In this document: positions 28,241 through 38,800 of the stretch, in pieces | Position numbering within the stretch: position 1 is the stretch's first letter | Layout of the letters: each line of letters begins with the position of its first letter | Assembly (NCBI RefSeq): GCF_933509905.1 | Contig: NZ_OW150024.1 | Coordinates: 496,001 to 560,000 of the forward strand | Origin: Trichlorobacter ammonificans | GTDB lineage: Bacteria; Desulfobacterota; Desulfuromonadia; Geobacterales; Pseudopelobacteraceae | Direction: 5' to 3' | Length of the DNA stretch: 64,000 bases | Translations under genes and position numbers: made by a program | Notes under the pieces: model-generated | What the model was told of the DNA's origin: nothing | Databases searched by the model: none | What the model saw: only the letters and a program-made list of their open reading frames with translations

Positions 28241-28726
28241 ATGATCCCTTCCGTGGCGACATACCTGACCGCAGTTCGTCCGGACACGGCTTCGTCCCTG
28301 ACGTCGATCAGGGGAGGGGGAGCAGTCACCGCTGCACAGGCGATGCAGCCGGCCCGCATTGAGACGGTCGCCCCTGCGCGGCAGGCGGCAAAGGACAGTG
28401 TGACCATTTCCGGTGCAGCTCTTGACCTGAGCAAAGCTCTCAACCGGCCTGACGATCGGAAGGGGGCGGTACAGCAGGAGCGGGAGCGTCAGCAGCTACA
28501 ACGGGAGCAGGCCACCATTCAAAAACGCTCCTACCAGAGCGCGACCAAGCAGTATCCGCCGTTTATGGGCAACACCGACGTACTGAAGCTGTTGAAACAG
28601 ACCTCGCCGGCTCTCTACCGCGAGATTCTGAAAATGATCATCCCCCCCCCTGCCGACCTTTCCTATGCGGATCAGCAGATGCTGGCAGCGTCGGAGGGGG
28701 GGAGCGTGAAGTCCAGGGATGCATGA
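28241..28726 (+). CDS. Uncharacterised protein with D-x-VTIS motif
   Basis: About 161 residues, without signal peptide or membrane helix. A disordered Ala/Thr/Pro-rich N-terminus leads to KDSVTISGAALDLSKAL, then a very charged Gln/Arg/Glu-rich stretch (VQQERERQQLQREQATIQ) and a compact C-terminus with MGNTDVLKLLKQTSPALYREI. The same DxVTIS pattern occurs in the small protein encoded next. AGGTGA lies before the ATG; a GTG three codons upstream is in frame. Not recognised; the motif is faintly like the N-terminal part of FlgM-type and other flagellar small proteins. Confidence 0.7.
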   Translation: MIPSVATYLTAVRPDTASSLTSIRGGGAVTAAQAMQPARIETVAPARQAAKDSVTISGAALDLSKALNRPDDRKGAVQQERERQQLQREQATIQKRSYQSATKQYPPFMGNTDVLKLLKQTSPALYREILKMIIPPPADLSYADQQMLAASEGGSVKSRDA

Positions 28727-28770
28727 ATTCTTGTTGAGGTAAGCAGGAACCGATTCGGGAGGTGAGCATT

Positions 28771-29049
28771 ATGCCGATCAGTCAACTTTCACCCGCCAGC
28801 CTTGCTGTGAACAATCCATACGTCAACCCTGCGGCGCGCACATCGGAAACAGTTGTTGCCGGTCTGCCGCAGGACAATCAGGATGCACAGAAAACGGCAA
28901 AGACTCTGAAAAGCGATACCGTGACCATCTCGCCGCAGGCGTTGCAGATGATCGCGGGCGGCAACGAGAACAAGCCCGAGGAGGTCAAGGAAAACAAGCC
29001 CTCTGCGCGTGGTGGCGTGGCGAAGGGCACGACCAGCATCATGGTGTGA
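28771..29049 (+). CDS. Small uncharacterised protein with D-x-VTIS motif
   Basis: About 92 residues with a good ribosome site, GGAGGTGA, five bases before the ATG. The sequence is polar and likely disordered, with SDTVTISPQALQMIAGG in the middle and a Lys/Glu-rich segment (NKPEEVKENKPSARGG) after it. It shares the DxVTIS-x-xAL pattern and Ser/Pro-rich N-terminus with the gene 44 bases upstream, suggesting the two are related. Followed at once by a strong terminator, so the pair forms one unit. Confidence 0.65.
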   Translation: MPISQLSPASLAVNNPYVNPAARTSETVVAGLPQDNQDAQKTAKTLKSDTVTISPQALQMIAGGNENKPEEVKENKPSARGGVAKGTTSIMV

Positions 29050-29080
29050 TTCTCAACAGCACGGCGAGTCTCTGTGAGAA

Positions 29081-29117
29081 AAGGCCACCCCCGAATTCGG
29101 GGGTGGCCTTTGTTTTT
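29081..29117 (+). terminator. Rho-independent terminator after small-protein pair
   Basis: Bases 29081-29110 form a perfect palindrome (15-base arms), followed by TGTTTTT. A textbook intrinsic terminator. Confidence 0.95.
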
Positions 29118-29397
29118 CCCAAGTCTGCGTGTGAAAACGTCGCGTTCTCAGTACGACGATCTCACATGATCAGCCTGTCAGAGACGGCGCTCTGATCCGG
29201 TGCCGGTATCAATCAGTGTCCACCGCAGCCAGTCTTTTTGAAGTCAGGTGGGCCGGTCTGTCCCGGAGCTGCAAGGATGTAGTGTCGATTTCCTCGTGTC
29301 GGCCAAACTCCTGCCTTTTCAGTATCATCAGGATTCTCGGCGCGGCGGCGGCCACAAAGATGATGTTGTTGTAACCTAAGCAGGCACGGTGAAACGG
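29118..29397. other. Intergenic region without recognisable gene
   Basis: About 280 bases between the small-protein terminator and the end of the kor operon. A 70-codon minus-strand frame (29209-29421) covers the hairpin at its start and has no family feature, so I do not call it. Lower G+C than its surroundings in places; no RNA family recognised. Confidence 0.4.
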
Positions 29398-29431
29398 CAA
29401 CGGCCCGGTGCAGCGTCGCACCGGGCCGTTG
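29398..29431 (-). terminator. Terminator of the kor operon
   Basis: A perfect 14-base stem (29398-29411 with 29418-29431) with a 6-base loop lies 25 bases past the korC stop on the minus strand. The following bases on that strand are only weakly T-rich. Confidence 0.7.
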
Positions 29432-29455
29432 GATACGGCGAAATGTGGCGTAAAA

Positions 29456-30004
29456 TCAGGCGCCGGCAGCTGCCTTGGCTTTTTCGAAGCCAGCGGCGTA
29501 GGCCTTCTTGTTCAGCTCCAGGAACGCCTCGGGAACCCGGGACAGCACGGCCTTTTCGCCGTTCTCGCGGGAAACCACGCCGGTCAGCGCCACCATGGCC
29601 CCCAGGGCAACGATGTTGGCAACGATTTCGCGGCCCACTTCGTTCTTGGCGGTGTTGATGATGTTGAAGCCGACCCGCTTGAAGTTGCCTTCCGGCAGCT
29701 TGGTGACCAGGTCGGTGTCGTACAGCAGGATGCCGCCTTCTTTCAGGTCGTCGCTGTACTTGTTGCAGGCCTCCTGGGTGAGCGCCAGCAGGGCGTCACA
29801 CTTGGTGACCTTGGGGTAGTCGATCGGGGCATCGGAAATGATGACCTCGGACTTGGAAGCGCCGCCCCGTGCCTCAGGGCCGTAGCTCTGGGACTGGACC
29901 GACTGCTTTCCTTCATGGATGGAGGCTGCCTCGGCAAGGATGATCCCCGCAGTGATCAGACCCTGTCCGCCGGCGCCGGAAAAGCGCAATTCATACCTTG
30001 ACAT
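29456..30004 (-). CDS. korC: 2-oxoglutarate/2-oxoacid:ferredoxin oxidoreductase, gamma subunit
   Basis: The 182-residue product is the gamma subunit of a 2-oxoacid:ferredoxin oxidoreductase. It has the characteristic LRFSGAGGQGLITAGIILAE at the N-terminus, SQSYGPEARGGASKSEVIIS, ALLALTQEA, and NIVALGAMVALTGVV. The operon order delta-alpha-beta-gamma and its closeness to mdh and icd point to 2-oxoglutarate as substrate, giving succinyl-CoA and reduced ferredoxin in the TCA cycle. Last gene of the operon. Confidence 0.92.
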   Translation of the reverse strand: MSRYELRFSGAGGQGLITAGIILAEAASIHEGKQSVQSQSYGPEARGGASKSEVIISDAPIDYPKVTKCDALLALTQEACNKYSDDLKEGGILLYDTDLVTKLPEGNFKRVGFNIINTAKNEVGREIVANIVALGAMVALTGVVSRENGEKAVLSRVPEAFLELNKKAYAAGFEKAKAAAGA

Positions 30005-30032
30005 CTATCTTCTCCTTTTTCGACGAGATGAA

Positions 30033-30854
30033 TTATTTTGCGCCGCCTTGGGCCCGTTCGATCACCTTTGCATACTCTTCGCAGTACTCCGGCTTCTCTT
30101 CCTTGTACAGCACGCCGGTGAGCACCTTGCCCTGCAACTGCTCGGCGGTCATCTTCTCGGCAGCTTTGACCGGTACGGCAACATCCTTCAGGCGGTTCAT
30201 CATCTCGACCACCGACTTGAACTTGTTGCGGCGGCCGTAGGTGGTGGGGCAGTCATCCAGGATTTCGACCACGGAGAAGCCCTTGTGCTGGATCGCTTCG
30301 GCAATCAGCTTGTCGATCTGGGTGGCGTGGTAGGCGGTACCCCGCGCCACGAAGGTTGCACCGGCGCCGATGGCCAGCTTGGCGATGTCGAAGGAGGGGT
30401 CCGGGTTCCCGTAGGGGGTGGTGGACGCCCTGTGCAGGTGCGGCGTGGTGGGGGAGAACTGACCGCCGGTCATGCCGTAGATGTAGTTGTTCATGACGAT
30501 GTAGGTCATGTTGATGTTACGGCGGCAGGCATGGATGAAGTGGTTGCCGCCGATGGCGGTACCGTCGCCGTCGCCGCCCACCAGGATCACGTCCATTTCC
30601 GGTTTGGCCAGCTTGACGCCGGTGGCGAATGCTGCGGCACGACCGTGGGCGGTGTGCAGGGTGCAGCAGTCAATGTAGCCGGGAAGACGGGAAGCGCAGC
30701 CGATACCGGACACGATGCAGGTGTTTTCTTTTTTCAGGTTGAGAGAATCCATCGCCCGGATCAGACCCTTCATGACGATGCCGTGCCCGCAGCCGGGACA
30801 CCAGATATGGGGGAGCTTTCCGGGACGAATCCTGCTTTCATAATCATAAGCCAT
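30033..30854 (-). CDS. korB: 2-oxoglutarate/2-oxoacid:ferredoxin oxidoreductase, beta subunit
   Basis: The 273-residue beta subunit binds thiamine diphosphate and a 4Fe-4S cluster. Visible are WCPGCGHG (cluster cysteines), SGIGCASRLPGY, CCTLHTAHGRAAAFATG, and the TPP/Mg motif VGGDGDGTAIGGNH with MNNYIYGMTGGQ. AAGGAGGT stands before the ATG and overlaps the korA stop. Part of korDABC. Confidence 0.94.
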   Translation of the reverse strand: MAYDYESRIRPGKLPHIWCPGCGHGIVMKGLIRAMDSLNLKKENTCIVSGIGCASRLPGYIDCCTLHTAHGRAAAFATGVKLAKPEMDVILVGGDGDGTAIGGNHFIHACRRNINMTYIVMNNYIYGMTGGQFSPTTPHLHRASTTPYGNPDPSFDIAKLAIGAGATFVARGTAYHATQIDKLIAEAIQHKGFSVVEILDDCPTTYGRRNKFKSVVEMMNRLKDVAVPVKAAEKMTAEQLQGKVLTGVLYKEEKPEYCEEYAKVIERAQGGAK

Positions 30855-30856
30855 GG

Positions 30857-31990
30857 TTACTTAACCTCCTTCATCTTCTCGAGGATCTGGTCGGGATTGA
30901 TCGGCTCACCGTCGACGCGGTTGATGCCCAGAACCAGAGCCTTGCCCAGAGAACAGCGCTCGATCTCCAGGCTGCACATACCCAGGTTCATTTCAGGAAC
31001 GATGAACCCTTTGACTTTTTGAGCCAGGGCCTTGATCTGCTTGTCCGGGAAGGGCCAGAAGGTCTTGATCCGGAACATGCCGGCCTTGATCCCCTGCTCA
31101 CGGGCAACGTTGACGGCGTAACGGGCGGAGCGGGAGGTGGAGCCGTAGGCAACCACGGCGATTTCAGCGTCGTCCAGCATATACTCTTCAAAGTCGACAA
31201 TGTCGTCCACGTTAGCCATAACCTTGCGGATCTGGCGCTCTTCCTCGGCTTGAACGTACTCGGCCTTGGTGGTGGGGAAGCCGTCCGGCAGCTTGTTCAG
31301 GCCGGTCACGTGGAACTTGTAGCCGGAACCGAAGGCGGCCAGCGGGGGCACATCGCCGAACGAGGTGTCGTAGGGCTTGTATTCAGCAGGCGGTACCGTG
31401 GGGGCGGCACGGTCGATCACTTCCAGTTCGCCCGGCTCGGGGAACACGATCCGCTCACGCATGTGGGCAACGATTTCGTCCGGCAGGACGTGGACCGGAA
31501 TACGGTACTTCTCGGCCAGGTTGAAGGCCCGGACCACCATCTCATAGGTTTCCTGCACGGAGGCAGGCATCAGGGCGATGGTGGCGTGGTCGCCGTGGGT
31601 GCCCCAGCGGGCGCACATCACGTCGGACTGGGACGGACCGGTGGGCATGCCGGTGGAAGGGCCGCCGCGCATGACGTTATACACAACGCAGGGAATCTCG
31701 GCGATGCAGCCGTAGCCGATCAGCTCCTGCTTGAGGGACAGGCCGGGGCCGGAGGTGGAGGTCAGGGCCTTCTTGCCTGCCAGGGCACCGCCCAGCAGAG
31801 CAGCCATGGCACCGATCTCGTCTTCCATCTGGATGAACTTGCCGCCCACCTTGGGCAGCTCAACGGACATCACCTCAGCCACTTCGGTTGAGGGGGTAAT
31901 GGGGTAACCGGCGAAGAATTTGCAGCCGGCGTACAAGGCGCCGTGTGCTGCCGCTTCGTTACCCTGCAAAAACGCAACTTTCTTGGACAC
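30857..31990 (-). CDS. korA: 2-oxoglutarate/2-oxoacid:ferredoxin oxidoreductase, alpha subunit
   Basis: The 377-residue alpha subunit: FLQGNEAAAHGALYAGCKFFAGYP with the ITPSTEVAEVM segment, SGPGLSLKQELIGYGC, VYNVMRGGPSTGMPTGPSQ, and the C-terminal domain with VVAYGSTSRSARYAV. The start is GTG, preceded by GGGAGG. It builds the catalytic core with KorB. Length fits the separate alpha subunit of four-subunit enzymes. Confidence 0.94.
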   Translation of the reverse strand: MSKKVAFLQGNEAAAHGALYAGCKFFAGYPITPSTEVAEVMSVELPKVGGKFIQMEDEIGAMAALLGGALAGKKALTSTSGPGLSLKQELIGYGCIAEIPCVVYNVMRGGPSTGMPTGPSQSDVMCARWGTHGDHATIALMPASVQETYEMVVRAFNLAEKYRIPVHVLPDEIVAHMRERIVFPEPGELEVIDRAAPTVPPAEYKPYDTSFGDVPPLAAFGSGYKFHVTGLNKLPDGFPTTKAEYVQAEEERQIRKVMANVDDIVDFEEYMLDDAEIAVVAYGSTSRSARYAVNVAREQGIKAGMFRIKTFWPFPDKQIKALAQKVKGFIVPEMNLGMCSLEIERCSLGKALVLGINRVDGEPINPDQILEKMKEVK

Positions 31991-32010
31991 AGTAAATTCC
32001 TCCCGTCTCG

Positions 32011-32214
32011 TTATTCAGCGTGGACTTTGATGGCGAAGTCGGGGCAGCGCAGTTCGCACTGCATACACTTGATGCAGGCTTCCAGGTCTTTCACGGCAAC
32101 CACGAAACCCTTCATCTCGAGAACCTTCTTGGGGCAGAACTCCACACAGATGTGACACCCCTTACAGTATTTCTCGATGATCTCGATTCTTGGCAACTTT
32201 TTCTCTTCTGACAT
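32011..32214 (-). CDS. korD: 2-oxoglutarate/2-oxoacid:ferredoxin oxidoreductase, delta (ferredoxin) subunit
   Basis: A 67-residue ferredoxin-type subunit with two 4Fe-4S motifs: CKGCHICVEFCPKK and CIKCMQCELRCPDF. It takes electrons from the KorAB core. The ATG at 32214 has AAGGAG upstream; the frame is open further up but runs through the mdh terminator. First gene of korDABC. Confidence 0.93.
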   Translation of the reverse strand: MSEEKKLPRIEIIEKYCKGCHICVEFCPKKVLEMKGFVVAVKDLEACIKCMQCELRCPDFAIKVHAE

Positions 32215-32274
32215 CTGGCGTGTACTCCTTTTATCCGTATTCGGAAGTGTAAAATAGCGGCCCCCTGATGCGCC

Positions 32275-32306
32275 AAAAGAAGGGCGGCTCGTGCCGCCCT
32301 TCTTTT
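32275..32306 (-). terminator. Terminator after mdh
   Basis: A perfect 14-base stem (32275-32288 with 32293-32306), TCGT loop, and T-rich end on the minus strand. It separates mdh from korD, so korDABC needs its own promoter or readthrough. Confidence 0.9.
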
Positions 32307-32334
32307 TAGCAGCCACCGGGAAGTCCGGTTAAAA

Positions 32335-33312
<978 letters not shown>

Positions 33313-33374
33313 TTACTGTGGTTGTGTTGTGCTTCAGAGTGAACAAGTGCATAAATATATCAGGAAATTGGGTG

Positions 33375-33403
33375 GGGGGAAAGAGCCAAAAACCCTTTCC
33401 CCC
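33375..33403 (-). terminator. Probable terminator after icd
   Basis: A 9-base stem (33375-33383 with 33395-33403) with an 11-base loop, just past the icd stop on the minus strand. It has no clear T tail, so partial readthrough into mdh is possible. Confidence 0.55.
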
Positions 33404-33414
33404 GCGGTCATGAA

Positions 33415-35868
<2,454 letters not shown>

Positions 35869-35948
35869 TTATGCGGGATTTTCCGTCCTGTCGTGCCATT
35901 TTTGGACAGGGTGTGCTCAGGGGGGGTGAAAAGTGTGTTTTTTGATGC

Positions 35949-35976
35949 TTGACCTGTGGAAAAAGGGTGGTACGAT
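35949..35976 (+). promoter_or_regulatory. Promoter of the small basic-tailed protein
   Basis: TTGACC (35949-35954) and TACGAT (35971-35976), 16 bases apart, some 67 bases before the ATG at 36043. No other gene is in the 35641-36042 gap. Confidence 0.55.
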
Positions 35977-36042
35977 TACGCTGCCTTTTCAGGCAGCAGC
36001 CCATATCAGCGCCATAATCCAGCATCGAAAGGAGCATGTACC

Positions 36043-36429
36043 ATGGCCGTGAAAAAAGCCGCAAAAACGACCGGCACGGCAGCAGCCAGGAAGGCCGCTC
36101 CGGCTGCCGCACACACGCCGAAGACGGTGGCTGCCGAACTGGCAGCGGACCAACTGCTGGTGCAGAACCTCACTGCGTTGTCGAACCTGGTGACGAATTT
36201 GAGCGAGACGCTCGATGTTCTGGTCCGGAAAGCTGAAAGTATGGCCTATCACATTATCGCCACCGAAGAGGTGCTTGCGGAACTGGTTGCCGCCAACGGC
36301 CTCGATCTTGCCCGCGTCAATGCCCGTATCCGTACGAAGATTGCCGGTGGTACCGACAACCTCTGCGACCCCAGCCGGGCTATCGACGTGGCCGCTTCCA
36401 TTGCGTCGCCGCTGCCGAAAGCGCGCTAG
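36043..36429 (+). CDS. Small protein with Lys/Ala-rich histone-like N-terminal tail
   Basis: The 128-residue product starts with a Lys/Ala/Thr/Pro tail (MAVKKAAKTTGTAAARKAAP) like that of bacterial H1-like or phasin-type proteins, followed by a helical region (VQNLTALSNLVTNLSETLDV, then LVRKAESMAYHIIATEEVLA) and a C-terminus with CDPSRAIDVAASI. AAAGGAG precedes the ATG. The tail suggests nucleic-acid or polymer binding; I do not recognise the family. It is monocistronic, with its own promoter and terminator. Confidence 0.75.
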   Translation: MAVKKAAKTTGTAAARKAAPAAAHTPKTVAAELAADQLLVQNLTALSNLVTNLSETLDVLVRKAESMAYHIIATEEVLAELVAANGLDLARVNARIRTKIAGGTDNLCDPSRAIDVAASIASPLPKAR

Positions 36430-36451
36430 CCGCACCTGCTCCGTTTATGAG

Positions 36452-36482
36452 AAGAGGGCAGACTTGGCCAGTCTGCCCTCTT
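36452..36482 (+). terminator. Terminator after small basic-tailed protein
   Basis: A perfect 13-base stem (36452-36464 with 36470-36482), 5-base loop and short T run. Confidence 0.88.
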
Positions 36483-36526
36483 TCCGTGTAGAGAGACTCC
36501 ATCCCTGAAAGGAAGTACGTTCCGTC

Positions 36527-37210
36527 ATGTATCCCCAATCCGTGATCTTCGATTTTGACGGTGTCATTGTCGATACCGAGCCGCTGCATTACCGGGCCTT
36601 TCAAGAGCTCCTGACCCCGCTGGGACTTGGCTACAGTTGGGAGGAGTACTGCCGCACGTACATGGGATTTGACGATCGGGATGCCTTTCGCGAGGCGTTC
36701 GCGGTCGGCGGCCGGCCGCTCCCCCGGGAAGAGCTGGAGCGGCTGATAGAGCGCAAGGCCGAGCTGTTTCAGGAGATCGTGGCGCAAGGGGTGCCCCCCT
36801 ATCCAGGGGTGGTGGCGTTGATCCGACGATTACGGGCCGAGGAGGTGCCGCTGGCGGTCTGCAGCGGCGCCCTGCGGAGCGACATCGAGCCGATTCTGGC
36901 CGGGCTGGCAATCGGCGATTGCTTCTCCTGCATCGTCACGGCTGAGGACGTGGAACACAGCAAACCGGACCCGGCCAGTTACCGTCTGGCCTTCGAAAAG
37001 CTGCGCACCCTCTATCCGGAACTCCGGGATGCGGAGCACTCCTGCGCCATTGAGGACACACCGGCGGGGATTGCCTCAGCCACCGGTGCCGGCCTGCGGG
37101 TGGTGGCGGTCACCAACAGTTATTCCGCGGACCGGCTGGCCCAGGCGAATCTTGTCGTGACCTCCCTGGAGGAGTTGCCGGCGCGTTTCGGAGAACTGCC
37201 CACAGCATAA
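36527..37210 (+). CDS. HAD-superfamily hydrolase, beta-phosphoglucomutase-like
   Basis: A 227-residue HAD subfamily IA protein: nucleophile motif VIFDFDGVIVDTEPLHYRAF, motif II AVCSGALRSDI, Lys in EDVEHSKPDPASY, and the acidic motif CAIEDTPAGIASATGAGLRV. This set, with DTEPLHY, fits the beta-phosphoglucomutase/phosphatase group. Substrate is unknown; a sugar phosphate is most likely. AAAGGA is upstream of the ATG. Confidence 0.88.
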   Translation: MYPQSVIFDFDGVIVDTEPLHYRAFQELLTPLGLGYSWEEYCRTYMGFDDRDAFREAFAVGGRPLPREELERLIERKAELFQEIVAQGVPPYPGVVALIRRLRAEEVPLAVCSGALRSDIEPILAGLAIGDCFSCIVTAEDVEHSKPDPASYRLAFEKLRTLYPELRDAEHSCAIEDTPAGIASATGAGLRVVAVTNSYSADRLAQANLVVTSLEELPARFGELPTA

Positions 37211-37308
37211 ATACTTTATTTCTTAGTATACGGGCGATGTGCGTTGCCAGTAGAAATCCAAGCTTTTCTAGCCCACTAGAGCCTGTAACTACCAGTTCTA
37301 AAAAGCAA

Positions 37309-37334
37309 CCCCCGGAAGGCTCACCTTCCGGGGG
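37309..37334. terminator. Terminator between convergent HAD gene and pseudo-receiver gene
   Basis: An 11-base stem (37309-37319 with 37324-37334), CTCA loop, followed by ATTTTCTT on the plus strand. Bidirectional use is possible. Confidence 0.85.
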
Positions 37335-37368
37335 ATTTTCTTGCCGCGGGATGCCCTCCGGGGCGGAC

Positions 37369-38670
37369 TCAGGGCCAGATGACCACGATCCCCCGCAACC
37401 GTCCCCCCTGCGCATCCCGATACTGCACCACCTGCAATCCTCCGGCATCGCCCCGGCGGATTTCGTATCCCTCCTTGATTTCCGAGGAGACCGGTCGCAT
37501 GGCCGCAGTACCGGCCACTCCTTTCAGCATGGTGACGTAGAACGACTCTTGGATGCCGGCACCGCTTCGGTCCAGTACCTGGATGGAGCGGATGGCGCCG
37601 TCCTTTTCCCGGAAGACCCGGTATTCATGGGCTTGCCCCAGGTAGCGTTCCCACCCCGGATGCTCCTTGGCGTAGCCCTTGTCGTGGCCGTCGCGGGGGA
37701 CGAAGGAGGGGAGTTCCCGGGGGCGGCCGGTGCCGTGCGCGGCAAAGGGTTTGTCGGTCTGGAGCGTCGAGCTGTGAGCGGCCTGGGATTTTGCCGCCGG
37801 TTGCGCTGCGTCGGGTGTCGGTGGGGCGGGTTTTGCCGGCTTGGCGGACTCCGCCGGCGGGGCGCTCGTCGCGGTGCCGGGGCTGTGCCTGAGCTGGTAG
37901 ACGGTCACCGCCAGCGCCATAATAACGGTAAGCGCCAGTATCGCTACCCAACTGCGGCGATACCAGGGGAGCGTTTCCTCGATGTCGGTGATCACCAGGT
38001 CGTCGCGCAGGTGAAAGGGCTCCCGCTGATAGCCGGACAGCGACGGAGCAGCAGTGGTGTCCGGTGTCGGCAGCTCCTCGGAGCTGTTGTCCAGGTGCTG
38101 GCTGAAGGCGGAAATCACCGAGCGCGCCCCCCGGCGGGGCCGCTCGTAGGTCAGCGGTTCCGGCAGGTTCTCCCCGGTCGCCGGCTCTGGTTCCCCGGCA
38201 GGGGATGAGGCTGCATCGGAGCCGCTTTCCGGGGGGAACTCCTGAAAAAGGCGGTCAGGCCTGGGGGGGACGTCCGCTTGTGCCTCGGGCAGCTCCGTTA
38301 TCTCGCCGCTGCGCTGATCGGCGGCATGGGTGAAGGCATCCAGGATGGAGCAGAGTTCGTCGTCCGACTGGGCCGGGTCCATGATTCCCTCGAACCTGCC
38401 GGAGGTTTCCACCTCCAGGGTTTCCGACGGGCTGATCAGGATGAAGCGGCAGCGACGGCGGCCGATGCGGGACTTCAGGTGCTTGAGCAGGATGTCGGCC
38501 GAAAGTCCGGAGAGATGATTCTGGATGATCACGACCCCCGGTTTCAGCCGTTCCAGCTCCTCCACGCCGCGATGGATATCGCTGACCGCCACCAGATCGT
38601 CGCGGTCGCGGGCGAGCCGTTCGAACAGGTCGGTCATGCGGGGGATGTCGGTGATGGCGAGGACGGTCAT
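37369..38670 (-). CDS. Pseudo-receiver protein with single membrane helix
   Basis: About 433 residues. The first 115 look like a degenerate response-regulator receiver (TVLAITDIPRMTDLFERLA, then GVVIIQNHLSGLSADILLKH), but the phosphorylatable aspartate is replaced in VVIIQNHL. A long acidic, Pro-rich linker follows, then one transmembrane helix at about 241-260, an Ala/Pro/Lys-rich linker and a C-terminal domain with WERYLGQAHEYRVFREKDGA. The N-terminal part is cytoplasmic and the C-terminal part periplasmic if the positive-inside rule holds. GGGAG precedes the chosen ATG. Family not recognised; possibly an envelope or motility regulator. Confidence 0.78.
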   Translation of the reverse strand: MTVLAITDIPRMTDLFERLARDRDDLVAVSDIHRGVEELERLKPGVVIIQNHLSGLSADILLKHLKSRIGRRRCRFILISPSETLEVETSGRFEGIMDPAQSDDELCSILDAFTHAADQRSGEITELPEAQADVPPRPDRLFQEFPPESGSDAASSPAGEPEPATGENLPEPLTYERPRRGARSVISAFSQHLDNSSEELPTPDTTAAPSLSGYQREPFHLRDDLVITDIEETLPWYRRSWVAILALTVIMALAVTVYQLRHSPGTATSAPPAESAKPAKPAPPTPDAAQPAAKSQAAHSSTLQTDKPFAAHGTGRPRELPSFVPRDGHDKGYAKEHPGWERYLGQAHEYRVFREKDGAIRSIQVLDRSGAGIQESFYVTMLKGVAGTAAMRPVSSEIKEGYEIRRGDAGGLQVVQYRDAQGGRLRGIVVIWP

Positions 38671-38800
38671 GGGCGCTCCCGGAGAAAAGTGGCGCACATT
38701 CTACGGGAAGCGGCGGCTCCAGGCAACAGGGAATCGTCTTGCCAAGGCTCAATCCTATCGGGTACACTTTCAGTTCATTTTCCTGCCAGAGAGGTAGTTC

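Noticed and set aside
29209-29421. 70-codon minus-strand frame in the gap before the kor terminator
   Set aside because: No ribosome site, begins inside the kor terminator hairpin, and no recognisable motif; sequence looks like chance coding.
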